DNA from: CAYTGR01 sp964437445
GTDB lineage: Bacteria; Chloroflexota; Anaerolineae; B4-G1; SLSP01
DNA: 64,000 bases
Reading direction: 5' to 3'
NCBI GenBank assembly: GCA_964437445.1
Contig: CAYTGR010000023.1
Coordinates: 5,015 to 69,014, forward strand
Positions 32,671 to 41,397 of this stretch are shown in pieces. The notes under the pieces are model-generated. The model worked only from the letters and a program-made list of their open reading frames with translations, was not told where the DNA came from and made no database searches. The position numbers and the translations under genes were made by a program. Position 1 is the stretch's first letter. The number at the start of each line of letters is the position of its first letter.

Positions 32671-33426
32671 ATGAAGTTTTCCATTATCATCCCTTGTTAT
32701 AACGAATCTGAAAATGTGCTGCTGATGGCAGATCGGTTACTTCCAATCGTCGCTGAATTGGAACGCCGTGGTCCCACTGAGCTGATTTTAGTGAATGATG
32801 GCAGCACCGATGATACGTTGGCCCAACTGAACGCCCTGGCCGCCCGACAATCCGGTATCCGGGTGCTCAGCCATCAGCAAAACCAGGGGCTGGGGGCGGC
32901 GTTGCGCACCGGCTTTGCCCAGGCCCAGGGTGAGATTATCGTCACCACCGACAGTGACGGAACTTACCCTTTTACTGAGATCTTACCTCTATTGGAGCGT
33001 TTGACGCCGGAGGTAGATGTTGTCACGGCTTCCCCCTATCATCCCCAGGGTGGGGTGGAGGGCGTGCCCCGCTACCGGCTGATCCTCAGCCAGGGTGCTT
33101 CCCTGCTCTACCGGCTGCTGCTGGATTGGCGACTGCACACCTACACCGCCATGTTCCGCGCTTACCGGCGCGAGACGGTCCAGCGGGTCCCTTCCACGGC
33201 GAACGGTTTCTTGATGCCCGCCGAATGGGTCTCCAATGCGCTCTTGTTGGGTTATCGGGTCGCCGAATTTCCCACCGTCTTGCATGTACGACAGTATGGT
33301 CAATCCAAGGCCAAAGTCCTGCGTATCATCCTGGCCCACCTGCGTTTCCAGGCCAGGTTGATCGGGCTGCGCTTAAGTGGCCGCCGCCCCGTGCCGCAAA
33401 CGCTGGAACCATGCGCAAAGTCGTGA
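32671..33426 (+). CDS. Family 2 glycosyltransferase (dolichyl-phosphate mannose synthase-like)
   Basis: A 251-residue GT-A fold enzyme. N-terminal 'SIIIPCYNESENV', nucleotide-binding 'ILVNDGSTDDT' and metal-binding 'VTTDSDGTYPF' (DxD-like) are clear, plus the acceptor-side 'ARQSGIRVLSHQQNQGLGAALRTGF'. It lacks C-terminal membrane helices. It probably makes a polyprenyl-phosphate sugar that the membrane GT39 enzymes downstream use as donor. The ATG at 32671 follows AAGAAAGAAG. It overlaps the epimerase gene by 16 bases. Confidence 0.88.
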   Translation: MKFSIIIPCYNESENVLLMADRLLPIVAELERRGPTELILVNDGSTDDTLAQLNALAARQSGIRVLSHQQNQGLGAALRTGFAQAQGEIIVTTDSDGTYPFTEILPLLERLTPEVDVVTASPYHPQGGVEGVPRYRLILSQGASLLYRLLLDWRLHTYTAMFRAYRRETVQRVPSTANGFLMPAEWVSNALLLGYRVAEFPTVLHVRQYGQSKAKVLRIILAHLRFQARLIGLRLSGRRPVPQTLEPCAKS

Positions 33427-34508
33427 CGGTGGTGGGGACTCGCCCCGAGCTGGTCAAATTCTCGCCCGTCATTCCTTTATTGAACGCCGCGTTTGACCAC
33501 CGGCTGGTCCATTCGGGGCAACATTACAGCTACGAGATGGACGCGCTCTTTTTTGAGGAACTCCACTTGCCGGCTCCCCATTACCGGTTAGAGGTTGGCT
33601 CCGGCTCGCACGCGGAGCAGACAGCCCGGATTCTCACCCGTTTTGAGCCGTTGTTAGTGCAAGAGCCGCCTGATGCCGTCCTCGTTTTGGGCGACACAAA
33701 TACGACCCTGGCCGGTGCCTTGACCGCAGCCAAATTGCACATTCCGGTGGTCCATTTGGAGGCCGGCTGTCGTTCTTTCAATCGGCAGATGCCAGAGGAA
33801 CTTAATCGGATCGCCGTGGATCATTGGGCCACCTGGTGTTTTGCGCCGGGCGAACGGGAACGGGCCCAGCTGCTCCAGGAAGGGATTCCCGCCACGGCGA
33901 TCACCGTCGTTGGCTCCACGGCCATTGACGCCTGCCTGCGCAGCCGTCCGCTGGCTGCCACCCGCTCCATCGTCGCCGACCTGAGATTGCGCCCGGATGG
34001 CTTTCTGCTACTGACGTTGCACCGGGCCGAGAACACCCTGCCGGACGTACTGCGAGAATTGCTGGCAGCTTTCAACCGCCTGGCCGAACGCTGGCCCATC
34101 GTTTTCCCCATCCATCCCCGCACGCGCGCCGTCTTGGAGGGCTTGCAGGCGGCGAACCTGGCGTTGGCGCTGCACCCGCACCTGCATCTGATTGAACCGG
34201 TAGGCTATCTGGACCTGCTGCAACTGATGCTCCAGGCGCGCGCGGTGTTGACCGATTCCGGCGGCATTCAGGAAGAAGCGGCTACTTTGGGAACTCCCTT
34301 ACTCATCGTCCGGCCAGAAACGGAATGGCAATACTTAGTGGAGGCCGGGGCCGCCGTCTTGATCGGCAATGAAGGCGCAACGTTGGTAGAACGGGCCTGG
34401 CCCTGGCTGGAACAGGGCCGGGCAGCCTTCCGGCCACTGGATGTGCGCGCGCAACAAGGAGCAGCCGAGCGCATCGTCGCCCGCCTGGGAGAGGTTTTGC
34501 AGCCGTGA
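33411..34508 (+). CDS. wecB: UDP-N-acetylglucosamine 2-epimerase (non-hydrolysing)
   Basis: A 365-residue enzyme interconverting UDP-GlcNAc and UDP-ManNAc for surface polysaccharide. Family marks are 'VVGTRPELVKFSPVIPLL', 'HSGQHYSYEMD', 'VLGDTNTTLAGALTAAK', 'HLEAGCRSFNRQMPEELNR', 'LTLHRAEN' and 'LTDSGGIQEEAATLGTP', which together cover the UDP and catalytic sites. The ATG at 33411 lies inside the end of the GT2 gene. The stop codon overlaps the GTG start of the following membrane glycosyltransferase, so three genes are coupled. Confidence 0.92.
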   Translation: MRKVVTVVGTRPELVKFSPVIPLLNAAFDHRLVHSGQHYSYEMDALFFEELHLPAPHYRLEVGSGSHAEQTARILTRFEPLLVQEPPDAVLVLGDTNTTLAGALTAAKLHIPVVHLEAGCRSFNRQMPEELNRIAVDHWATWCFAPGERERAQLLQEGIPATAITVVGSTAIDACLRSRPLAATRSIVADLRLRPDGFLLLTLHRAENTLPDVLRELLAAFNRLAERWPIVFPIHPRTRAVLEGLQAANLALALHPHLHLIEPVGYLDLLQLMLQARAVLTDSGGIQEEAATLGTPLLIVRPETEWQYLVEAGAAVLIGNEGATLVERAWPWLEQGRAAFRPLDVRAQQGAAERIVARLGEVLQP

Positions 34509-36844
34509 AGCCAAAGCCCCCCCGTTTTGTGTGGATCATCGTTCCTGCGCTGCTATGGCTTTTCTTCCTCCAGGTGGTTACGGCCATCCCGCAAAACTCC
34601 ATCACCAGCGATGAAGGCCCCCAGCTCATCAGTGGTTATTCGTTCCTGGTCACCGGCGACCGCCATCTGATTGAATTTGACGGCCACCCACCTTTCGCCA
34701 AAGTCGTTAACGCTCTGCCGCTCCTGGCCGTGCCTGATTTCCCCGATCCCACCACCGCGCCGGCCTGGACCTCCACGGACCCCATCAGCCTGACCTGGAT
34801 GGCGGAGCAGCTGATTTATCCCTACCGGCCGCTGGATCGCTTAGTGGTCCCGGCGCGGGTCATGGTGGCCCTATTGGGATTGTTACTGGGCGCACTGGTT
34901 TACCGGTGGGCGGCCGATCTCTTCGGTCCCCTGGCCGGCATCGGCGCGCTGCTCCTGGTCACGTTTGATCCCAACCTGCTGGCCCATGCCGGGCTGGCCA
35001 CCAACGACTTGGCGGCGACGGCGTGGGGCTTTGCCGCGCTGTTTACCTTTTGGCGCTGGTTACGGCGTCCCACTCCCTGGCGGCTGCTCCTGGCGGGACT
35101 TGTTCTGGGCCTGGCGCAGAGCACCAAACTCAACGCGCTCTTGTTATTGCCGACTCAGGCCGGCATAGCGTTGCTTTATCTCATCGCCGAGCGGCGCAGA
35201 CTGTGGTCGCTTGTCCGGCAGGGATTCCTGCTCTGGCTGGTCGCCGGGTTGACCCTGTGGGCCACCTACGGGTTTGAGCTGCGGGCGCTGCCGGGGATGA
35301 CTTTTTCGGTGCCGGCCGGGACGCACGGGTTCCTGTTGCAACAGGTCGCCAAAGTCTCCGGGGGAGGGCATCCGGCCTTCCTGAAGGGGGAGCTCTCCAC
35401 CCAGGGCTGGTGGTACTATTTCCCGCTGGCGTTTGCCATCAAAACCCCGCTGCCCACGCTGCTGATCCTGGGAGCGGCGCTGGTCACTCTGGCGCTGGGA
35501 GGGCGCCGCCCGTGGCGGCACGAACTGGCCTTAGGATTATTCGTCCTGTTGTATATCGCCGTCACCCTGCGCAGCCATCTGAACATCGGCTACCGTCACC
35601 TGCTGCCCGTGCTGCCGTTCCTGTATACCTTTGCCGGACGGCTGTTAGCGCCTGGCCGGCCGACCCGGTTGCCGGCCCGCCTCTGGCGCTATCTGGGCGG
35701 CGGCCTGGCGCTATGGTTAGCCATCGGCACGCTGGCTATCTGGCCGTTTCCTTTAGCGTTCTTCAACGAGGCCATCGGCGGGCCGGATCAGGGGTATCAC
35801 TATCTGGTGGATTCCAACACCGATTGGGGCCAGGCCATCAAAGCCCTGCAACGGTTCATGGCGCAGGAGGGGATAGCACGGGTCAAGCTCTCCACGTTTT
35901 TTGAGTACGGCGCGGCCATTGAAGGGTACGGCGTCGCCTTTGACCCGCTCCCGCCGCTCCATGCAGCGCCGGGGGTCCTGCCGGCGCGCTTCAACCCGGC
36001 GCCGGGGATCTATGTGCTGAGCAGCACCACCCTGCAAGGGATCTTCCTGGCCGATGGGGAGATGTACGACTGGTTCCGCCAGCGGGAACCCGATGCGTTG
36101 ATCGGACATGTGATGCCGCTCTACCGGGTGGAACCGCCCGCCGTGACACCGGGATGGGTGGCCCAGTGCACCGCGCCGGTCGCCCCCCTCTCACCGGAGG
36201 TGGTGGCCGAGGGCTTTGGACGTGACGACCTGCGGCTGGCCTACTTTGATTGCACGACCGGTTGGCTCTATCCGGGCGGGGGCCAGCAACCAGGCTGGTA
36301 TGCCTTCTTCCGTGAAACGGCCCGCCGCGCTGATCCCTTTCTCCAGGCCCGGCTGACGGCGGCGCGCCTGAGTTACGAGCAAAAGCAGACCGGTCTCACG
36401 CCCTCTTTTGCCGTCTACGAACAACCGCTCCCCTTGCCGCAGCCGGCTACGGTGGTTGAGCCGCCGGTAGAGGTGGGAGCTTTACGCTTCCTGGGCTACC
36501 GCGCTCCCAACACCCCGCTGCGCCCCGGCGAGACGGTGGAGATAGAGACCTGGTGGCAGGTGACCGAGGTGCCTGCGCGCCCGCTCTCTATCATGCTCCA
36601 CCTGCAAGGGCCGGCGGATGCTCCCGTGCTGGTGGGAGATGGGTTAGGGGTACCGGTAGATACCTGGCAGGTGGGGGATTGGATCGTGCAGCGGCACACG
36701 CTCACCCTGCCCGCCGAGGCGCCCGCCGGCGTTTACACCCCCGTCACCGGCGTCTACTGGCTGGATTCGCTGGAACGCTGGCAACCGGCAGGGATGTCGG
36801 TGGATAGCCTGGCCCTCTCCCCCTTGACAGTCAAACGGCGCTAA
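34505..36844 (+). CDS. GT39/PMT-like membrane glycosyltransferase A
   Basis: A 779-residue protein with about 10-11 membrane segments in the first 450 residues. The first extracytoplasmic loop has the acidic 'TSDEGPQLISGY' and 'DGHPPFAKV', matching the DE/HPP catalytic loop of PMT/ArnT-type GT-C enzymes that use polyprenyl-phosphate sugars. 'LNIGYRHLLPVLPFLY' and 'YLVDSNTDWGQAIKALQRF' are shared with two paralogues downstream. An extracytoplasmic region follows with a conserved Cys pair ('AQCTAPVAPL...FDCTTGWLYPG'). A beta-rich C-terminal domain ('LRFLGYRAP...LHLQGP...') ends the protein. It starts with GTG at 34505, overlapping the epimerase stop codon (GTGA). Substrate unknown. Confidence 0.8.
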   Translation: MKPKPPRFVWIIVPALLWLFFLQVVTAIPQNSITSDEGPQLISGYSFLVTGDRHLIEFDGHPPFAKVVNALPLLAVPDFPDPTTAPAWTSTDPISLTWMAEQLIYPYRPLDRLVVPARVMVALLGLLLGALVYRWAADLFGPLAGIGALLLVTFDPNLLAHAGLATNDLAATAWGFAALFTFWRWLRRPTPWRLLLAGLVLGLAQSTKLNALLLLPTQAGIALLYLIAERRRLWSLVRQGFLLWLVAGLTLWATYGFELRALPGMTFSVPAGTHGFLLQQVAKVSGGGHPAFLKGELSTQGWWYYFPLAFAIKTPLPTLLILGAALVTLALGGRRPWRHELALGLFVLLYIAVTLRSHLNIGYRHLLPVLPFLYTFAGRLLAPGRPTRLPARLWRYLGGGLALWLAIGTLAIWPFPLAFFNEAIGGPDQGYHYLVDSNTDWGQAIKALQRFMAQEGIARVKLSTFFEYGAAIEGYGVAFDPLPPLHAAPGVLPARFNPAPGIYVLSSTTLQGIFLADGEMYDWFRQREPDALIGHVMPLYRVEPPAVTPGWVAQCTAPVAPLSPEVVAEGFGRDDLRLAYFDCTTGWLYPGGGQQPGWYAFFRETARRADPFLQARLTAARLSYEQKQTGLTPSFAVYEQPLPLPQPATVVEPPVEVGALRFLGYRAPNTPLRPGETVEIETWWQVTEVPARPLSIMLHLQGPADAPVLVGDGLGVPVDTWQVGDWIVQRHTLTLPAEAPAGVYTPVTGVYWLDSLERWQPAGMSVDSLALSPLTVKRR

Positions 36845-36874
36845 GTTCCGCTTCCCCAGCCACAATCTGCAATA

Positions 36875-36903
36875 GTTTGCGCGCGGACAAGCCGCGCGCA
36901 AAC
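36875..36903. terminator. Bidirectional hairpin between convergent genes
   Basis: GTTTGCGCGCGG at 36875-36886 and its perfect complement at 36892-36903 form a 12-bp stem with a 5-base loop. It sits 31 bases after the glycosyltransferase A stop and 34 bases after the end of the opposing gene. The T-tract is weak. Confidence 0.55.
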
Positions 36904-36936
36904 TCCTGCCGATCCGCCCTTGAGTGCAGGTAGAGC

Positions 36937-38766
36937 TCAGGGCGCTGTCTTGAAAGTCAGTTTGTCCGAAGACCAGAGCACACAGCTATCTCCCGCCACC
37001 CCGCGCGACGCAAGAATGTACTCATACGTGCAGTTGGGGCTAAGACCGGTGAGTTTGACGGTGTGATTGGCCGTTGCCGTCTTGTTAAGGGTGGTATAAA
37101 GCCACGGCGTCATCCGGCTGACCGCAGGCAGATAGACGGTATAGGTCATAGATTCGGTAGGGGTGACCGGCGTGGTCACCTCACCGCAGTAAAGCAGGTG
37201 GTAGAAGACCTGGTCAATGGCGCTGTTGGGCGTTGTCCAGGTCAAAGTAACGCCGGTGCTGGCCGTGACCACCGTAGGGTTGGAGATACCGCTGGCCGCC
37301 GGCGGGGCGGTCGGCTCCAACAGCGTGGCCGGGGTCACATCGGCAAATGAGCCGGAATCCCAGACAATGGCATGAGCGCGCCCACCGGTGGTGTAGGCGT
37401 AGGAGTAGACGGCGAGTTTGTTGGCGCGGGCCTCGGCAGTGACCGTCAACACGCCAAAGTTGCCCTTATAATCGTGGGAAGGGCCCCAGATAGTGGTGAT
37501 GGGGAAGGCGCCCGGCACGGCCGGGTCGGAGGGCGAACTTTCGGTGTTGGGATGCCAGCCCACCACGTCAATCCCGACCTTCAGCTCAGCCGCCGGTGAG
37601 CCGATACTACTATCAGGCTTGGAGAGGCCGTACATCTGGAAGTTATACGTGAGGCAGGGCGTGGTTGTGTAAATCATCTGGTATAACCCGGCCTGATGGA
37701 TATTGCCATCAAACGTGCGCATGGCGACCGATTCCCCGGAAACTTTGATCGTGTTTTCAACAAACGATTGAATCAAGGGGGTGTTGCGCATATACCAGAT
37801 GCGCCAATCCTGGCGAATGTTGAGGGGGATGTTGTTGCTCACGTTGTTGTCGTCATCGGGCACAATGGGCTTACCACTACTGTTAGGCCCATCGGGATAT
37901 CCCAGATAGCGGTCGGCCCCAAAGAAATACCAGTCGTGGTTGTCAAAGCTGGGGTTGTGCAGTGTGGCCCGGTCGGTAGGATTAACCACGGTGTTAACGG
38001 CGCGGAAGCTGGCCGTATCCCACACAATGGCGTGTGAACGGCCGCCGCGCGCATCGGCAAACGCGAAGACCGTGATGTGATTCGCTGTCGCTTGCGCCTG
38101 CACGGACAGTTCCACCCAGGTGTTGGTGGTGTTCTTGGCGGTACCCCAAACCATGTTGGAGGGGAAGCTGCCTACAGCCGGATCCACTTTGGAGTTGGGC
38201 GCCCACCCATCTGGCGCGATACCCACTCTCAGGCCCACCAGCGTGTCGCCGCTCTGCGGGCGGGCCTGAGCGTAGATTTTGAACTCGTAGACCACGCCGG
38301 GGATGGTGTTGTAGATGATCTGGTAGAGTCCCCCCTGATGGATATCGCCATCATAGGTGCGAACAGCGACCGACTGCCCGGATTGAACCAAAGAATTTTC
38401 CTCAAACGTTTGAATGAGCGGGGTGCCGCGCATATACCACAGCCGCCAGTCCTGGAGTGAGGCGGCCGGAATAACGTCCGGGCGGTTGTTATCCGCATCC
38501 GGCAGCAAAGGCTGTTGACCATCAGGGCCATTGGGATAAGTAGGATCGTACCGGTCTTTGAAGAAATACCAGTCATGGTTATCAAAACCGGCATTATGCA
38601 ATGAGGCTGTTGCCAATGTTGTCTGTTCGTTGAGTAGAGTTGTGGGGGGATCTTCCGGTTCAGCCAGCACACCCATAGTTGCGCCGGACAGCAATAGGGT
38701 GATCATGATTGTGAGTGTGAACCCCGCCCTGCTCAGGCCGCACCATCGCTGGGTTGACAGATTCAT
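36937..38766 (-). CDS. Secreted protein with two tandem ~190-residue repeats and a C-terminal Fn3-like domain
   Basis: A 609-residue protein with an N-terminal hydrophobic signal (residues about 14-35, 'AGFTLTIMITLLLSGATMGVLA'-like). Two tandem copies of one unit follow, at about residues 56-255 and 268-460. Each contains 'FDNHDWYFF', 'DNN...DWR-WYMR-TPLIQ-F-EN', 'V--RT-DG-IHQ-GLYQ-IY-T' and 'GGR-HAIVWD--SF'. They look like carbohydrate-binding or jelly-roll domains but no family was recognised. The last 130 residues resemble a fibronectin type III domain, with an internal 'VYLPAVSR'. Probably an exported surface or matrix protein. Confidence 0.8.
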   Translation of the reverse strand: MNLSTQRWCGLSRAGFTLTIMITLLLSGATMGVLAEPEDPPTTLLNEQTTLATASLHNAGFDNHDWYFFKDRYDPTYPNGPDGQQPLLPDADNNRPDVIPAASLQDWRLWYMRGTPLIQTFEENSLVQSGQSVAVRTYDGDIHQGGLYQIIYNTIPGVVYEFKIYAQARPQSGDTLVGLRVGIAPDGWAPNSKVDPAVGSFPSNMVWGTAKNTTNTWVELSVQAQATANHITVFAFADARGGRSHAIVWDTASFRAVNTVVNPTDRATLHNPSFDNHDWYFFGADRYLGYPDGPNSSGKPIVPDDDNNVSNNIPLNIRQDWRIWYMRNTPLIQSFVENTIKVSGESVAMRTFDGNIHQAGLYQMIYTTTPCLTYNFQMYGLSKPDSSIGSPAAELKVGIDVVGWHPNTESSPSDPAVPGAFPITTIWGPSHDYKGNFGVLTVTAEARANKLAVYSYAYTTGGRAHAIVWDSGSFADVTPATLLEPTAPPAASGISNPTVVTASTGVTLTWTTPNSAIDQVFYHLLYCGEVTTPVTPTESMTYTVYLPAVSRMTPWLYTTLNKTATANHTVKLTGLSPNCTYEYILASRGVAGDSCVLWSSDKLTFKTAP

Positions 38767-38936
38767 GGAAAAACCTCCTTAGAACTAAAAAATAGGCTCA
38801 TGGAGCCAACTGACCTGCATCCTTGCTTGTTGCGCCACTAAAAGCCAGGGCAAGTATACAGATAAAAGACAACCTGTCAAATCAAAATATAAAAAGCGGA
38901 TGTCCGGTTATGGTTTCTGGCTGCGGCATTTCGGAT

Positions 38937-38942
38937 TATAAT
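38937..38942 (+). promoter_or_regulatory. TATAAT box overlapping the annotated start of glycosyltransferase B
   Basis: TATAAT at 38937-38942 overlaps the ATG at 38941. If it is a real -10 box, translation must begin further in, for example at TTG or GTG codons around 38992-39004. The space 38767-38940 holds nothing else recognised. Confidence 0.35.
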
Positions 38943-41397
38943 GGCCCATTGTAAAAGAGAATTTCGCAATGTCTATTCACCCGGCAGAATTTTGAGTATC
39001 ATTGTGCAAAGACAGAACGTCGGTCAATGGTGGCGGTGGGCAACAACTGTTTTGCTACTGGCTCTCTTCGCCCAGGTGACCCTGTCCGCCCGTGAGACCT
39101 CCATTACGTTGGATGAGCCACTGCATATCACCAGTGGCTATGCCTGCCTGTTGACCGGCGACTACCGCCTGGTGGAGGAACATCCCCCGCTGCTTAAGAT
39201 GCTCCAGGCTGCCCCTCTGCTGCTGGCCCAACCGCCCCTGCCCGATCCGCGCACCGTCCCCGGCTGGGCCGAGAGCAACCTGATTCAAGTCGCGCAACAG
39301 GTGGTGGTGCCCTATCGCCCGCTGGATGCACTGGTCACGGCCGCGCGCATCCCCACCTTGCTGGTAGCGATAGTGCTGGCCGCGCTGGTCTACCGTTGGG
39401 CCCGCGACCTCTTCGGGCCGCGCGCCGGATTGCTGGCGCTCTTCCTCTGCGCCTTTGATCCTAACCTGCTGGCCCATGCCGGTGTGGCCGCAACCGATCT
39501 CGGCGCCGCGGCGGCCATCTTGGCCGCCAGCTACACCTTTTGGCGCTGGCTGCGACAGCGCTCCGGTCCGAGCTGGCGGCGCGCGCTGCCGGCGGCGGTG
39601 GTCCTGGGCATGGCCTTGGGTGTCAAATCCACGGCCCTGCTGCTGGTGCCGGTCTTTGGCCTGCTATTGCTGGTAGCCCGCCCCGCCGGCCATCCGCTGC
39701 GGGCCTACCTGGGACAGACGGTCGCAGCAGGCGGGATCGCCTTTCTCACCCTGTGGGCCATTTACCGCTTTGAAATCGGCACCGCTCCTGGGGTAACCTT
39801 TCCCATCCCCATGCCCAGCCATCTCCTGCCGCTGCTGAAGCTGCAACAACACCTGCGCGAGGGACACGCAGCTTTCCTGTGGGGTCAGAACTACCATCAT
39901 GGCGATTGGCGTTATTTCCCTCTCGCCTTCGCCCTGAAAACCCCGCCCCTCACGCTGGGGCTCTTGCTCTGGGGCGGGTTACGTTTCACGCTCCATGTTT
40001 TACGTCAGATGGCGGGCATCAAACGTCAAATCGGGCGCTGGTTGCCGCTGACCCTTTTCCCGGTGGTTTATTTTGCCACCAGTCTCTTCAGCGGGATCAA
40101 CATCGGTTACCGCCATTTGTTACCGATGTTGCCATTTCTCTTAATAGAGACGTCGCAGATTGTTTTTTGGTTCCAAACCGCGCGACCATGCTGGCGGTGG
40201 GTTGGTGCTGCTCTGTTGACCGGTTATGCTGCCGTGACGCTCACGCTTTTCCCCTGGTATCTGGCTTATTTCAACCTCCTGGCTGGCGGGCCGGATGGCG
40301 GATATCGCTATCTGGTGGATTCCAACCTGGATTGGGGGCAAACCTGGAAGGCGCTCAAGCGTTATCTGGATGCGCGCGGGGTTCAGCATTTCTGGTTCAG
40401 CCATTACACGATCAACGACCCGCACGCCTACGGCTTGGAATACGATCCGCTCCCGCCCTGGCCTGACGCGCCACCGGTGTTGCCCCGTCGCTTCAACCCG
40501 GCCCCGGGCGTCTATGCCATCAGCACTACTCAATTGCAGGGCGTGGTGGTGGCCGATCCGGAGATGTTTGATTATTTCCGGCAGCGGGAGCCGACAGCGC
40601 GCATCGGCCACGCCGTCTTTGTCTACGACCTCGCGCCGACGCCGCCGGTGCAATGGGCTGCCCAGTGTACCTCGCCCGTTGCCCCCCTCTCCGTCGAGCA
40701 GCTGACCGAGGGCCTGGGCCACACCGACCTGCGCCTGGCGGCCTTTGATTGCAGCCAGAGCTGGCTCTACCCGGCGGGCAACGGCTGGTACGTGCTGCCC
40801 CGTCCGGTTTCAACCTGGCAGAGAGTGCAGTTGCAGGGGGCACGGCTGGCCTACGAGCAAAAGCAGACTGGCTTCACGCCGCCCTTTGCCGTTTACGAAG
40901 CCTTTGGCCTGACGCCCCTGGCCGGGATGACGGTGGCCGCCGTCCACGCAGCGCCGGCTGAATGGCTGCCCGCGCAGGCGCTGACAGCCGGCACGGTGCT
41001 CACACCGCCGGTGGCGCTGGGAGAGACGCTGGCCTTCCTGGGCTACACCACCGAAACGACCCCGGCGCAGGCCGGGGAAGCGCTTGTCGTGGCGACTTAC
41101 TGGCGCGTGTTGACCCCGCCAGGGCAGCCGCTTTCGCTGATGGCGCATCTACTGCGCGCCGACGGGACGCCGGTGGCCGTGGGGGATGGACTGGGCGTCC
41201 CGGTGGAGCAATGGCAGCCGGGCGACATCATCGTGCAGCGGCACACCTTTCAACTCCCGCCGGAGACTGCGCCCGGCCCGCTCTGGCTCAGCGTGGGGGC
41301 CTATACACTCCTTGATGTCCAACGCTTACCGGTGAGCGTCAACGGCGCGGTGGTGGGCGACCGGTTAGTCGTGGCGCAGCTGGAGGTGAAACGGTGA
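38941..41397 (+). CDS. GT39/PMT-like membrane glycosyltransferase B
   Basis: Up to 818 residues, paralogous to glycosyltransferase A over its whole length. The catalytic-type loop reads 'TSITLDEPLHITSGY' and 'VEEHPPLLKML'. 'VYRWARDLFGPRAGLLAL', 'INIGYRHLLPMLPFLL' and 'YLVDSNLDWGQTWKALKRY' are shared blocks. The Cys pair ('AQCTSPVAPL', 'FDCSQSWLYP') and the C-terminal beta domain ('AFLGYTTE...LMAHLLRADG...GDIIVQRHTF') follow. The first about 28 residues are poorly hydrophobic and may be untranslated because a -10-like box overlaps the first ATG. The stop codon overlaps the next start (GTGA). Confidence 0.8.
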   Translation: MAHCKREFRNVYSPGRILSIIVQRQNVGQWWRWATTVLLLALFAQVTLSARETSITLDEPLHITSGYACLLTGDYRLVEEHPPLLKMLQAAPLLLAQPPLPDPRTVPGWAESNLIQVAQQVVVPYRPLDALVTAARIPTLLVAIVLAALVYRWARDLFGPRAGLLALFLCAFDPNLLAHAGVAATDLGAAAAILAASYTFWRWLRQRSGPSWRRALPAAVVLGMALGVKSTALLLVPVFGLLLLVARPAGHPLRAYLGQTVAAGGIAFLTLWAIYRFEIGTAPGVTFPIPMPSHLLPLLKLQQHLREGHAAFLWGQNYHHGDWRYFPLAFALKTPPLTLGLLLWGGLRFTLHVLRQMAGIKRQIGRWLPLTLFPVVYFATSLFSGINIGYRHLLPMLPFLLIETSQIVFWFQTARPCWRWVGAALLTGYAAVTLTLFPWYLAYFNLLAGGPDGGYRYLVDSNLDWGQTWKALKRYLDARGVQHFWFSHYTINDPHAYGLEYDPLPPWPDAPPVLPRRFNPAPGVYAISTTQLQGVVVADPEMFDYFRQREPTARIGHAVFVYDLAPTPPVQWAAQCTSPVAPLSVEQLTEGLGHTDLRLAAFDCSQSWLYPAGNGWYVLPRPVSTWQRVQLQGARLAYEQKQTGFTPPFAVYEAFGLTPLAGMTVAAVHAAPAEWLPAQALTAGTVLTPPVALGETLAFLGYTTETTPAQAGEALVVATYWRVLTPPGQPLSLMAHLLRADGTPVAVGDGLGVPVEQWQPGDIIVQRHTFQLPPETAPGPLWLSVGAYTLLDVQRLPVSVNGAVVGDRLVVAQLEVKR

